From contig JAURVB010013279.1 in the NCBI GenBank assembly GCA_033002965.1, forward strand, positions 1 through 64,000: a stretch of DNA of 64,000 bases. The letters are read 5' to 3'. The DNA is from Piper betle (taxonomy: Eukaryota > Streptophyta > Magnoliopsida > Piperales > Piperaceae). Below are positions 38,601-51,478 of the stretch, piece by piece. The translations under genes were made by a program, and so were the position numbers. Positions within the stretch are counted from its first letter, which is position 1. Every line of letters begins with the position of its first letter. The notes beneath the pieces were generated by a model. That model saw nothing but the letters and a program-made list of their open reading frames with translations, did no database searches and had not been told where the DNA came from.

Positions 38601-39588
38601 ATTCCTAGTCTCTATAAGACCAGTAATCAATTTTTTGATTGCTGATATTTTCTCTAATATATGAGATATTTTGTCTTTTTGACCAACAAGGGTGGATGGA
38701 TCAAATGGCTCATGGCAAGGTATTTTGTCTTGTATTTGTGTTAATTACCAAATTGATGTAATATGAAATTGAGGTGTAGTGTGAATATGCCCTAAAGTTG
38801 TATATACTAGTATGATTCGGGATAAGTCAGATTGTTGTTGTGCACATGTGTTATATATATATTTACATTATTATTATGGTGCAGACACACTTTGGGGGCA
38901 CTCTAACTATTGTTTGCAAGATATAAGCATCAAAATCCTAGAACACGATGATGAGCTTACTATGTACGTGAAACATATTTATTGTAGCTGTGTGAGTGTG
39001 TGATAAAGAACATAGGTAGGAGGAGAATACGGTTCATACTGCTTGAAGACCCATGTGAACTCTGGGTGATAGGATTTGATGCCCTGACATCCGTGATGCG
39101 GTGTTTAATTATTTTATTTTCTTGCATATATCAGGTATGTAGAACAAATAACCACGACCCTTGTTCAAATTCTCTGCATTTATCTGCTTATAGGAAATTA
39201 AGAAATGTAAGGAATCACTTAAACTAAATAGTATGAAAAGGTTTATGTCACAACATGTAACCTCAAGACTGTAGCCAAGGTGCGACTCTTCTAAAGTTGA
39301 GAGTGATCATTAGCACTTTTAAAAGTCACCACTCATAGTCGTAAGTGAGGTTTTGCCTCTATTGTGGCTAGGGTGATTATATAAAATCCTTAAGTTTAAG
39401 AGTCTCAGTATGCTAATATGAATCAACATACATATGTGATGAAACCCTCGTAAGGTTGCCCATCTTAAACATCCTCGAAAGTTGAGATCCACTTCCATAA
39501 AATTTATACAAGAGTAATCCAACGAATAATTTTCCAAATTATAACATTATATTTCGGTTCACCCTTGAACCAAAAATGGGGTGTTACA
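35689..39588 (+). mobile_element. Solo LTR, 3.9 kb, Tekay/Del-like family
   Basis: Starts TGTAAAACCCAAG and ends AATGGGGTGTTACA, the same termini as the other family LTRs. The flanks TCATC (35684-35688) and TCAGC (39589-39593) match at four of five bases, a likely decayed target duplication. Internal landmarks include TTGGATCCCTTTGATAATGG with GGTCATTTAGTCGCATTTTA (38097-38136) and AGATGAGATCAC, parallel to GGATCCCACTTAACTC ... GATGAGATCCC in the other copies. It is longer than the others, partly through a 152-bp tandem duplication (about 36830-37131). It has no primer site or gag-pol beside it. Confidence 0.75.
36830..37131 (+). repeat. 152-bp tandem duplication inside the solo LTR
   Basis: TTTATGAGTTCTTGGTAAAA followed by TTTAATC(T/C)TAATATAAC and on to TTTTAAGCAACTAATTTTA occurs twice head to tail with an offset of 152 bp and only a few differences. 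The duplication is therefore younger than most of the LTR. Confidence 0.9.
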
Positions 39589-40102
39589 TCAGCTAAGGTT
39601 GAACTCTTTTCTTCCTTGACCTACACCTCATGTTTTCGATTGTCGAAGTTCTAACCAAAGTGTAATTATAGTCTTTAATACTTCATTTATTTCTCCAAAT
39701 TTGAATTCTTCAAAGAATTGCTTGATCTTTTAATCCTTATACTTAGTGAGTTTTAAGATGTTACATCAAAACAAAATTCAACGCTTACACTTATTAAATT
39801 AAATAGACCAAAATAATATTTATCCATTTACATATAACTTTTTTAAAAATATTTTTTAAAATATATTTTATATTTCTTTTGTTCCCGCAAAATTAAATAA
39901 AAATTTGAGAAGAGAGTCATTGTGGACCATTTAGGAAATATCACACTCTTATCACAATTATCAAATAGAAAATCCCTAGATCGGAAATATGTGAACAAGC
40001 ATCCTATAAACACAATTTTTACTCTTCGTCCCATCAAAGTCGGCGATCGAGATCGGAGCAAGAACGCCGATCCCGACGACGACAACCTCGCCAGCGGCGG
40101 CC

Positions 40103-43100
40103 ATGGCGGATCTGCACCCAGCACCGCGCTCCCCGGTGGAGCTGTTCGGCGACACCCAGCCGCTGTGGTTCAAGCCGTCGGCCTTCCTCGACCACGACTT
40201 CGACTCCGATGCCTACATCGCCGACCTGCGCTCCTTCGTCCCGCTCGACACCCTCCGATCCCACCTCCGCTCCCACCTCTCCTCCCTCCACCGCGACCTC
40301 GTTGACCTCATCAACCGCGACTACGCCGACTTCGTCAGCCTCACCACCAAGCTCGTCGACGTCGACGCCGCCGTCGCCCGCATGCGCCCCCGCTCCTCGA
40401 GCTCCGCGAAAAGATCTCCCTCTTTCGCGCCGCCGTCGAGGCCTCTCTCGCCGCCCTGAACGACGGGCTCATGCAGCGCGCCTCCGCTGCCGCCGCCCGC
40501 GAGGCGCTCGAGCTGTTGCTCGACATCTTCCATGTCATCTCCAAGGTCTGTGCATCGTGTACATTCCAATTCGAGGGTTTCTATCAATTCCTGGAAACAT
40601 TATATCTGCCTCTAGAGAATGTTCATTTTTTTTGGTTTGATTATTCTATAATTTTGATTATTCCATGTCATCTCCACAGTGTTTATATACATTGGATCCT
40701 AGGGTTTCTATCAATTTTGGAAACATCATATTTGCGTCCAAAAAAATGACATGGTTTGTTTGTGTATTCTAGAATTTGATAATTCCATGTTGTTTCAATG
40801 TTATATGCATTCAATTGATTTTTCCTTGTTTTAATAATAATTGATGGGAAAATCTGTGACTTATTGTCCTGTATCGTCAATCAGTAAGAATGTTTTTTTT
40901 TTTGGTTTTGATATTCTTAAACCTCTTATCTCATGTTGTTTCTAAGTTTTAATTGTATATATTCAACAATTTCTACCAATTCTACGGGTGAATCTCTCAC
41001 TTTTTTGTGTCCTAATTTTAGTGCCATTATGTACTTTCAATTCTAGGGTTCCTTACTTGTATCCCTTTAAATCGTCTATCTGTTCTGGAACTGGAATTCA
41101 TCCACGGTACTGAGTTTGGGTTACTTGACAATGTTCAAGCACGAAGATATTTTAATTAGGCGGAATGATATCTGCGACTTTGTGCTCTAATTTGTCAATC
41201 TTTTTATATATTAGAGCCTTTTTGTCCAGAAAATGTGTAGTTTTGGACTGAGTTATTCTCTACTTTTTTGCGAGATTTTGTGAACTGTTTGCTTTTGTAA
41301 ATGTGCCATTTTGTGAATTCTACATGCTCTGATGTTGCTTCTTTTGAAATACGTGTTCCCAGATTGAGAAACTTATTAAAGAATTACCCAGTGTGTCTGC
41401 TGATTCTTCCCTGACGAACGGTACATTTAATGGGAAAACATTAGGAACTAATGAATCCTTATCCCAGCTGGATGGAATTGGTCTCAGAGAAATGCAAAGC
41501 ACGCTATTGGAGAGAATTGCTAGTGAGATGAACCGACTGAAGTTTTATATTGCCCATGGGGAGGTCTGTTTCTTTAATCCTTTTTTTTCATGGCTTTTAT
41601 CTCTACAATATTTATTAGTGCCTTCTTTTCGAAGAATAACATATTATGATGCTAGAACTCAATTGGACCATGAATATTTTTTATTCTAGCTTGAAGTAAA
41701 AAGACAAAAAAACCTCTGATCAGGTATTTTCTTTATATATTAATCATTTAATCAAATTATTTTTGTCAGAGTTACTTTTCATGGAATGAATTTTATTTTT
41801 ACCATCAATTTTTTTGGACATGTCAAATGATACGTTGAGTTTACTTACCTAGGAAAATTCTTTTTTTATTTTATTTTATTTCTCACGTTAGTTAATGTAA
41901 ACTGCATGTGCATCTCTGATCTTTGCTTGTGTTTATGGCTGTACAGAATCTCCCTTTTATTGTCAACATGGAGCCACGGATCAAAAGTGCTAGTTCCGTC
42001 TTGCATGAAAGCTTGCATCAATGTTTAGTAGCTTCTTTGGAGCATCGGGGCATGAGTGCTATATCTAATTGCTTGCATGCTTATGCAGCCATTGATGATA
42101 CTGTAGGCGCTGAAGAAATCTTCCGTGAAACTGTAGTTTCTCCATCAGTTCAAAACATTTTTTCAGGAAGCTCACTGGAGGTTTCTGTTGATACCTCAGT
42201 TGATGAACTTGAGAATGATTACCAGCAGATCATGCAGTTTGTTTATAGGGACTGCAAATTTGTTTTAGAAATTTCTTCTTCAGGTATGATTTTGTCGCAT
42301 GCGATTTATGTAGTAAGCTCAGTTTTAGATTTTCTTTTCTTTTTTCTAAACTGGACATAGTGGCTGCTTCTGAAGTTAAATTAAGAAGGTAATGCTTGGA
42401 ATCTAATGTTCTACTAGATTGTTATGATGATGGGTTCTTGCCCAAACAACTTTTCTCAAGAGTAGGAATCATCATCTTTGTTTTGCTTTACAGTTCTGAT
42501 CTTCCTAATCACTTGCACTGCAAAATATGTTTTGAATTTTAATATGTACTGACCTTCAAATTGCCTTATTGTTATATTTATATTTATATTTAAAGAAAAC
42601 GTTACATATTCAGATTATTATGATATGATTCAGCAAACTCAGGCCTCCATGTTTTTAACTTCTTGGGTAACTCCATACTTAAGGAAGTCCTCCAAACAAT
42701 TCAGAAAAGAAAGCCAGGAGCTTTATCACCTGGGAAGCCATCTTTGTTTTTGAAAAATTTCAAATCAAGCTTAACATTCTTGGCTTATCTTGAAGGTAAT
42801 GACACTATTGGAAAACTTTTAATGCCGTTTGATTTTCTTTTGGACTGTTTTGTGTATATATCAATGGCTGAGATATTGAGAGGGGATCCTTTACTCTGTC
42901 AAGGTTATTGCCCATCTAGATCTGCTGTTTCTAAATTTCGATCAGGGGCTGTATATACTGATTTCGTGAAGCAATGGAATGTTGGGGTTTATTTTTCACT
43001 AAGGTAGTAAATTTGTTCTTCCAATTCAGCAATTAACCAGCTGCTTTCAAGACATTACCTTTGTGCTTTATTTGCCATCAGATTTCAGGAGATTGCCGGA

Positions 43101-46100
43101 ACATTGGATTCTGTACTTATGGCTTCTAATATCTCCCCAATACAGTCTATACAGCCGACTAATAAGGATTTTTCGATGGAGTTAACATTAAAGCAAAGCA
43201 TTGTCATGCTAGATAGCTTAAAATCCTGCTGGAAAGAAGATGTTCTTCTTTTTCTCACTCTGACAAGTTTTTACGATTAGCTTTACAACTGCTTTCAAGG
43301 TGCATATTAAGTTTTGCTTTTTTATGAAAAAACAATAAAAGGGACCTGTGATTGTACTGATGTTTCTTCTTTTCTTGACAGGTACACTATGTGGTTGTCT
43401 TCTGGCGTGGCTGCACGAAAAGCAGGTATTGCTAGCACAAGCTCAAGCTCGGAATGGGCCATTTCTGCAAGTCCAGAGGATTTTGTTTATGTACGTTGTG
43501 ATTTTCATTTCTTATTTATAATAAATCATGGACTCTTGATGTTTGCTTTTAGGATAGAAGAAATAAGTGAACAATTGACAATGCATAGTCTCACAATTGC
43601 AAAGAATATACGAAGAAATAATTTTTCTTTAGAAGGGATGCATGAAGGTGACACGTATGTTGATGCAGCCTGTTAATTCATTGGGTTGCCTCTGTTGGTG
43701 GACTAAGGAAACCATTGATTTTGAAAATTTGACAACTTGGGGGGCTTTGTTACAGGTCAGGCTGATATTGTAACATGGTATTATTTCTATTGTTTGTGTC
43801 ATTAGAAATTATAGTTCTATGACTAAGATAGGATTGTAACTCTAGCATTAAGTGATTGTATAAGCCCTCGTAATCTACAACACTAGTTTTGAATGTTAAT
43901 GAGATACCCAGTTCTATGATATTGTTGGGTTCCCTCTTTTCTTTCCTGTAGTTTCGTGGAAAACCTAGTGGCTTTGATACTGAATTGCAATTCCATGAGG
44001 AGGCTAGGTTATTAATTCTTAGGATCAGATGGCTGTATAATCTCCTTTTTGTAATCTAGAACGTTAATTTTGAATGTTAATGAGCTCCCTTCTTCTATAA
44101 TCTCATCAAGATCTCGCTCTTCTTTCTCCTTGAGTTTTGTGGAAAATCTAGGATTACTGCTTGCTGATCAGCTTCTCCGACGACCAGCACCACTAATTTT
44201 TCTTCGTCTCCACCTTGCCAATAAACACACCTAGTTGGGATTGTTTCAGGTCGGTTTCAAAGCCATGGTTTTGCACCCTGTAAGTTTGGAGATGGAGAAA
44301 TCTTGTACCAATCGATACCTTCTCTATGGATTTTCTAGGTCTTCAATGCTTGAAGAAGAAGAAAATATGAGCAATAGCTGAAATAAAATCTTTATTTCTG
44401 AAAACTGAAAATTGAATGGAATTGAAAAGTTCTACTACATAACTCCTTATATAGACAACTATCCAAATAATACTAGAGATTAAACTTCTACTAAAACATG
44501 AAACTAAGTATAAGATTCCTATTGAAATAAGAAACTAAATTAAGAAATAAACTCCTACTAAAATAAAAGAATTAGGAAATTATAACTCTCCTAAAAGAGT
44601 CGATCTTGCTTCCTTTTTCTTCTTTTTGTAGACTTGCCCAAATTTAGAATGATCCAGCTTCTTGTGAACTCTTCTAGAGTTCCTAATTGTTTGTGGGAAG
44701 ATTCCATGCTAGGGATGACTACATGTATCCCCTCATTTATAAAAGAACTTGCCCTCGAGTTCTCGGCTTCATATTCTCCATAATAAGGTTGTAAATGAGC
44801 CACATTGAAAGTGTCATGAATATTTCATTCATCTGTAAGTTGAACCCGATAAGAATTATTCCCAAAAACTTCTGATATAGCACAAGGGCCAATCCTCTTA
44901 AGCATGAGCTTGTGATGAAGTCCCTTGAGGATACCTATCCTTAGAGGGTATCTGTCGTTAGACAAATAAACCCAAAACAAGATCACCAACTTGTTCACGA
45001 ACATCTTTTCTATGATGCTGTAAATTTGCACAGGCAAGAGCTTGAAGCTCCTTAAGATGATCAATCCACTCATTAGCTTTCTTTGACTCTTTACCACTGG
45101 ATGGAAGAGGTATTAAATCCAAGGGACCTTAAGGATTTGCCCACGTAAATCATAAATGGTGAAAGTCCTATACTATTATTCTTATAACAAGTATACTCAA
45201 ACTCAATCTTAGGAAATACTAAATCCTATTTTCCAAAAGAATGTACCTGAGTCTTCAACATGTTACCCAAAGTGAGATTAACAACTTCAGTTTGACTATC
45301 TGTTTGTGGGTGATATAGACTACTAAATTTCAGTGAAGTATCCATCATTCTCTACACAGTCTTCTAAAAGGAACTCATAAATCTTGTATCACGATCCAAA
45401 ACAATTTCTTTGGTAGGCCATGATATCAAACCAAATGCACATAGAACAAATCCGCAACTTTGGTAGCATCATAAGCCATCCGACATGCAGTAAAATGAGC
45501 CATCTTGGAGAATCAATCCACTACTACATATATAGCATCAAAACCGCATGTAGTGTGTGGCAAAACCATGACAAAATCCATAGAAATATCCATCCAAGGA
45601 CCATCAGGAATAGGCAAAGGAGTGTATAAGCTAGTATTAGTAGAAGTACCTTTCCTAGTCTGGAGACATGGCATTGTTTCACATAAAGAGAAATATCACT
45701 ATCAATGGAAGGCCAAAAGAATCTCTTATGAAGAGAAGACAAAGTCTTGTCACATCCAATTGTGCACTTCCTTAACAAGGAGATGATGTAAAGAACAATT
45801 AGGAATGCACATATAATCTCCCAAAAACAAGTACCATCATGAAAAGTGTAATGAGAGGCTTCATCTTGTGCAATGTATGCCAAAATAGGACCAAAATATG
45901 GGTTAGAAGGAAGTAAATCATGAATCAACTCAAAACCCATGACATCAACTTTCATGGAATACAACATAGCATGCTTACGACTTAGACTATCAACAACACT
46001 GTTATTTTTACCCGACGTATGATGAAGAGAGAAATGGAACTCTTGCAACGGAGTTATCCTTTTGGCATGTCGAGCTATAAGCTCAAAGCCTCATGATCAA

Positions 46101-49100
46101 AGTAAAGAACAAACTCCTTAGGAAGAAGATAATGCAATATTGCAAAGATTGCAGAACAACAAACAATTTAATGTCATAAGTACTACAATTGAGCTGAGAA
46201 CTCATAAATTTCTCACTATAGAAAGCAATAGGATGTTTTCATTGGCTTAGGATAGCACGTATACCAATTTTTTATGCATCGCATTCAACCTTAAAAAGCT
46301 CGTTAAAATCTGGTAAAGCAAGACACGGAACTTTTGTAAGACTCTTCTTGATCAAAATAAAGGCATCATCAACTTCTTGTGTCTAAACAAACTTGTTCTT
46401 CATTAGGTGCGCAAATGGAGCCAGAGCTGAAATTCTTGATAAAACGTCGATAGAAACTTGCTAAACCATGGAAAGAGCGAATTGAGAAATAGTAGTGGCA
46501 GTCTTCTAATCTTGGATTGCCTTGATTTTACTCTCATCCGGTTTAAGTCCTTCACAAGACACTTCATATCCTAGGAAAATGATCTTGGACACAAAGATGC
46601 ACTTAGACAAATTAGCATATTACTGCACATCACGTGAAGTTGTGAAAATAGGCCATGGATGCTCTAAGTGGGACATATGATAACTAACTGATGTGCCCTA
46701 GATTGTAGATGGAGAAATCTAGCACCAATCGATACCTTCTCCTCTGGATTTTCTAGGTCTTCAATGCTTGAAGAAGAAGAAAATATGAGCAATATCTAAA
46801 ATAAAATCTTTATTTCTGAAAACTGAAAATTGAATTGAATTGAAAAGTTCTACTACATAACTCCTTACATAGACAACTATCCAAATAATACTAGAGATTA
46901 AACTTCTACTAAAACATGAAACTAAATATAAGATTCCTATTGAAATAAGAAACTAAATTAAGAAATAAACTCCTACTAAACTAAAAGAATTAGGAAATTA
47001 TAACTCTCCTAAAAGAGTCGATCTTGCTTCCTTTTTCTTCTTTTTGTAGACTTGCCCAAATTTAGAATGATCCATCTTCTTGTGAACTCTTCTAGAGTTT
47101 CTAATTGTTTGTGGGAAGATTCCATGCTAGGGATGACTATATCAGACTTTGTTTGCCATGGCTTTGTTTAAGGAATGTTGCTAATGCAGTCCACCATGAA
47201 GCCTACATAAGACTACTGGCGATGGTGTTGTGAATTGGCGTGAAGCTGAGTAAGAAAGGGCAGCCCTACCACAACTGATTTAGATCTTTAAAAAGAGAAT
47301 GTAGAAAAGGTTCCTACAATCCTATACGTGTGGCAAATGGCTGACAATGCTGCCAACATTGTTGCCACCTCAACCAAGCTTTGTAATGAGCACTCCCGAC
47401 AGTTGTTCAATATGTGAGCCGCAATGGAAGTTGCTCTAAGAAGGCGTGTCCTTCATCTGGGGGTTCCCATCTGTTTGCAGGGAAGAGGTTCCCAATCCCT
47501 ATACAGTAGCTGGGCCACATCCCTTCTCCCATCTGTTTCTCAATTAGCGAACTCAACTCCATCCTGGAGTAGGGTTCATCCTCAATGAAGATAGGCTATA
47601 ACTATTAGGCATTTAAATATTGCATGGTTGACTCATTACTAGAATTGATTTTTGAATTTCTCGTCATCAAACTATTTCTAATTTTTTTCTACGATCAAAA
47701 TATGTGCAGGTCTTGCATGATATTGATTGTTTGACAGCTGAGATAAATATTAACTATCTTAATCATGTTTTGGGACTTCTTGCTTCTTGTCCCGGTAAAG
47801 TGCAACAGTTGGTGAAATTGAGTATTGAACAAGGGGTAAAATTGCTGAAGGATGTTACACCGACTGTAATGGAAACTATTGTTGATGGACTTGCGGAGAA
47901 ATCGGCTGAGGTTAGTTAGTTTTTTTGGCTTCCATCCATGTTGTTTACTTTTGACATTTACCTTGTTAAATTTCTTATGAGGTACAAGATAGGGATGATT
48001 ATTTTTCTTCAAAAAATCTCAAGAATAACATTTAAGAGAGTTGTAAGAGAAAAACGATTAATGAAGAACAGAGATAATTCTCCGCACTCAAAAACCATAT
48101 TAACAATAAAATATTTGGGCCATATTTATTAGTGAACTTTGGCAATCGCAATCCTAAACTAGGTATTTTTATCAAGCGTCATCATGATAAACAGTTCTAA
48201 ATATTCTTGTAGTCTGATCCCGTTAATACCCATCATTGTTTTATTACAAAGACTACTAAACATCAGATTTTCTTATTGAATCTGTTTATTGATTGTGGCC
48301 TGAATTTTATTTCAAGCATTTCTCTCATGCAATTGTTAGGATGTGAGACAGCTAAAAGGAGTGTCATCAACATACAGGATGACAAACAAACCCATTCCTG
48401 TGAGGCATTCACCCTATGTATCAAACATTTTGAGACCCCTCAAGGTATGTATTTATAGCGTGCTAAACATTTCCACTCGTTCATTTTTACAACCATATTG
48501 AGGTTTAGTTTACTTTGTGTGGCTTTGTAGTGGGATAGCTTTAGTCTGTTTTCCTCTGCATGGAACAATGTGCTAATGAACTTATACAAATTGCAAAATT
48601 GCTATCCTGATTATATTTGATAATAATGCTGTCCTTTGCTTTTATTTCCTACTTTTTTGTGACTGTACATCTTGAGGCTATCTTCCCAATTCACTGGATA
48701 AATCTAGACACATTACAGATGAAATTGAGGCCATCCAATTATTATTTTTATGAGACTGAAACATGGTTTTCAGGTTTTATAATCAGAAAACGAACTGATT
48801 AATGAGTTCTGTTAGTGCAGAGCTGATTGTCAAGATTCATTAAAATGGAACATGCTAATTGTGTTCTCTACAGCAAAAGGTGGACATGCTAGTTGAGGCT
48901 TGATAACTTCTTCTGTAGTTTATTAGGGCGATGTGAAATGACAGCTTTTGTGAGCTAGGTTGGACAAGGGGCTTTCTTCATAAAACCAATCCACATCATT
49001 TGTGATAACTATTGGTTACATTGTGATTACTTGCAATCTCTAGATTCACTGTTTTTGGTGTGAGATACCTACGTGATGAGAATATCCTATGCGGCACATT

Positions 49101-50003
49101 TTTTACCCCAAGTTACACTCATCTACATCCCAATAAGTTCAGTTTGCGAGTTAATGGAGTAAGGTGGGGGTCAAACTCCAAACCTCCAGGCAAACTATCC
49201 TCTATAGAACATTTGGTGAAATCCAAAATGGGCTACAGTGAAGCGGACCTATATTCTAGAACATCCTGCATTTTGTTGATTATTGAAAATTAAACTCCTT
49301 GTTGTATACAACCTTGTGAAGTTGTATCAAAGTCGTCGTTTTGTTTTTTAAAAACTTTTAAGTCATTGTTATTTATTTCAAAAAGTATTTGTTCTGTTAA
49401 TTTTTTTGTGAAAGCTGATTCGACTCTAATTATCACCCTAACTATTGAAAACCTTGTAGGATTTTCTTGATGGAAAACATGCTTTATATCTGAGTAATGA
49501 AGCAAGAGATGAGCTGCTATTAGGCACTGTACAAAGGATCACCAGTCGTTTCCATGAATTAGCTGTGGATACTGTCAATGTGGTCAGTGTTATCTCTTGT
49601 AGAAAACGGTAATTTTGAAAATTCTTTTACAAAATTTTGCAATTCTGATCTTTGGATGGAATTATTGATTAGGCAAGGAAAACTGATACCTCCCTTCAGA
49701 AGCTGCGTCAAAATGCGCAGAAAAAAGCAGGTGCAAGTACTGACCAGCATGACTATAACCAATCAGCTGATAAGATCTGCATGCAGCTATTTCTTGATGT
49801 ACAGGTACTTGTCGAAATGTGCATGTTGGTTTTTGAACGATTGTGGGAACCATAGGTAGTATATAACTTTGTAACACTCTGGTTGCCAGGAGTATGGGCG
49901 CAACCTTGCTGCAATTGGGGTGAAGGCTGAGGATGTGCTTCCATACCGTTCTTTGTGGGAATGCCTTGCACCTCCAGACCGTCAGGCTGCAATCATTTTT
50001 TAA
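40103..50003 (+). CDS. COG2: Conserved oligomeric Golgi complex subunit 2, 12 exons
   Basis: COG2 is part of lobe A of the eight-subunit COG complex, which tethers recycling vesicles at the Golgi. Exons: 40103-40545, 41363-41563, 41947-42283, 42634-42795, 42904-43003, 43082-43299, 43382-43490, 47710-47910, 48340-48444, 49460-49582, 49673-49804, 49890-50003 (stop TAA). Predicted length is about 748 aa, as expected for plant COG2. Family-typical pieces include WFKPSAFLDHDFDSDAYIAD (N-terminal domain), EKLIKELPS, NLPFIVNMEPRIKSAS, DYQQIMQFVYRDCKF, KQWNVGVYFSLRFQEIAG, YRMTNKPIPVRHSPYVSNIL and ICMQLFLDVQEYGRNL. Start ATG is at 40103 in GATGGCGGATCTG-like context (GGCCATGGCGG). Odd: two single bases are missing, in the C-run at 40387-40391 (exon 1) and in the T-run at 43249-43253 (exon 6). 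As written, the frame stops at 40459. All other phases agree through exon 12. Intron 7 (4.2 kb) contains an antisense gypsy remnant. Confidence 0.92.
44271..47141 (-). mobile_element. Internally deleted Ty3/gypsy element in COG2 intron 7
   Basis: Two direct repeats of about 450 bp (about 44271-44723 and 46689-47141) are highly similar (GATACCTTCTCTATGGATTT against GATACCTTCTCCTCTGGATT, and TGATCCAGCTTCTTGTGAAC against TGATCCATCTTCTTGTGAAC). They frame about 2 kb of minus-strand pol remnants. Read on the minus strand, the LTR begins TGTAGTCATCCC, preceded at the 3' LTR by a purine-rich ATGAGGGGATACA; the other copy begins TATAGTCATCCC (decayed). Left of 46689, GCTCT and GATAACTAACTGATG are a damaged complement of the tRNA-Met primer site. 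No gag, protease or front half of reverse transcriptase remains. It is antisense to COG2 and lies wholly in the intron. No target duplication is clear. Confidence 0.75.
44590..46680 (-). pseudogene. Broken gypsy pol remnant (RT end, RNase H, integrase)
   Basis: Reading leftward from 46680: a reverse-transcriptase thumb-like end (FLGYEVSCEGLKPDE-type wording, 46510-46590), RNase H-like wording near 46290, and then a frame at 46048-45524 with HHTSGKNNSVVDSLSRKHA (end of RNase H) and KRFFWPSIDSDISLYVKQCH (integrase zinc-binding region; its second Cys pair is lost). The integrase C-terminal part is at 45097-44825 (YLSNDRYPLRIGILKGLHHK, then FGNNSYRVQLTDE). The tail MAHLQPYYGEYEAENSRA is at 44803. 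Many stops and frameshifts make it non-functional. Gag and protease are absent. Confidence 0.75.
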
Positions 50004-51478
50004 CGGTGTTCATGATTCATTTGCGGTATGTTATTCAATTTTGTTCATAGTTCTGATGGCCCTATCGTGTAGTTCTCACTATGAAGGGCAATCTTCATTT
50101 TTGAAGAGTAAAGTATCAGTTTTTATCATCTCACCTTTTCTGTTGGGGGATGCTGTGATAGTTTCTGCTGTGAATTCCATCTGAGCTAAGCAAATAACAA
50201 AGTGTGAATTGCGTGAAGTTTCTAGTTATTCAAAGCTATCTACTTTTGAACTTGGATTCGAGCTCAATTGAGTTTAACAATGAGTAAATTCGAGTTTGAT
50301 AGTGGTAGTTTGCACGCGCAGGGTACATGTATCGATGAATATAAAAGAATATTGAGGGAAAATAAAAGAATAGTTTTGTATTTATAATTCAATCGATCAA
50401 CCAATTGATTCAACGTGGACATCCAGACCACCTTGGGCCTTTAGATTCAAACCCCATATCCTTCACCTAATGCAAACATTTTTAGCCGACATATCAACCT
50501 ATTTGAAGCGAGTGTTGGTGTGGTTATAGAGATAGGGTCTGTGTGGGTGGTAATTGCCCGACCTGATTATTATTTAAGTTGATGCTTGACTCGAGTTCGA
50601 ATCAGTTGAGTATGAGCATGCATGCATCTATTTTGGCTCAACTTGACTTAAACTCATTGTTGTATGTTAAATGTGATATTTTTACATGATTTATATGCTA
50701 TCGTTTGCCCAAAATGTAGAAAGAATGATAGGAGGAAAGACCTAAAGTTGATTCTAGACATGCATATAGAAAATATATTGCATTTGATAAATGAAAATAT
50801 ATATAGGTATACATATATGTGTGTATACATGTACGTGGGTATACATACACTTTGATAAATTTATATATTTATTAATACTTATAACTTCCTCTCCGATTTT
50901 TCCAACTTCAACCGGGATCTGGCTGCCCTCCACCACCATGGCCTTGGGTTGCCACCCTCAATATAGAGCAGCCAGCCAAGATAGACTAGCCGCTAACTAG
51001 TAAAAAATAATTTTTATTTTATTATAAAAACTAACCCACAACAATTTTGTCCCTTTTCTATAACTAATTTTAATTCTCCTACCATCTTAATAATATTAAA
51101 AAACATGTCATTTACGAACAATAGGCGGCATTCGATAATTTTTAATTATTTAAAAGTAATTAAAATAATTATAACATTGGTGACAGATCCTAATTATAAT
51201 ATTAACCTAATATTTTATAAATAAAAAATAAAAAAATATTATAAAATAATTAAAAGATTAGATGATAATAATATATTAAAAATCTTTTGTTTTATATATA
51301 AAAAATATGGATAGATATCCTCATTTTTTTTATAAAAAACTCTAAAAATTAACTTGCCATGGCTTTACAAATTACGGATATATATTTTATTATTAGATTC
51401 CCAACTCCACCAAAGACAGACTTCAGAAACAAAAACTCTTGAGCTAAATCAAAGTGGTGTAGTTTGGAAGAAGCGAGC
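50004..51478. other. Spacer between COG2 and the SRPBCC gene
   Basis: COG2 3' UTR and AT-rich DNA. A segment near 50230-50310 has TTCGAGCTCAATTGAG wording like the decayed elements at 27.4 kb. No gene is supported. The last 400 bp, AT-rich, must include the promoter of the next gene; no TATA box can be singled out among many candidates. Confidence 0.4.
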
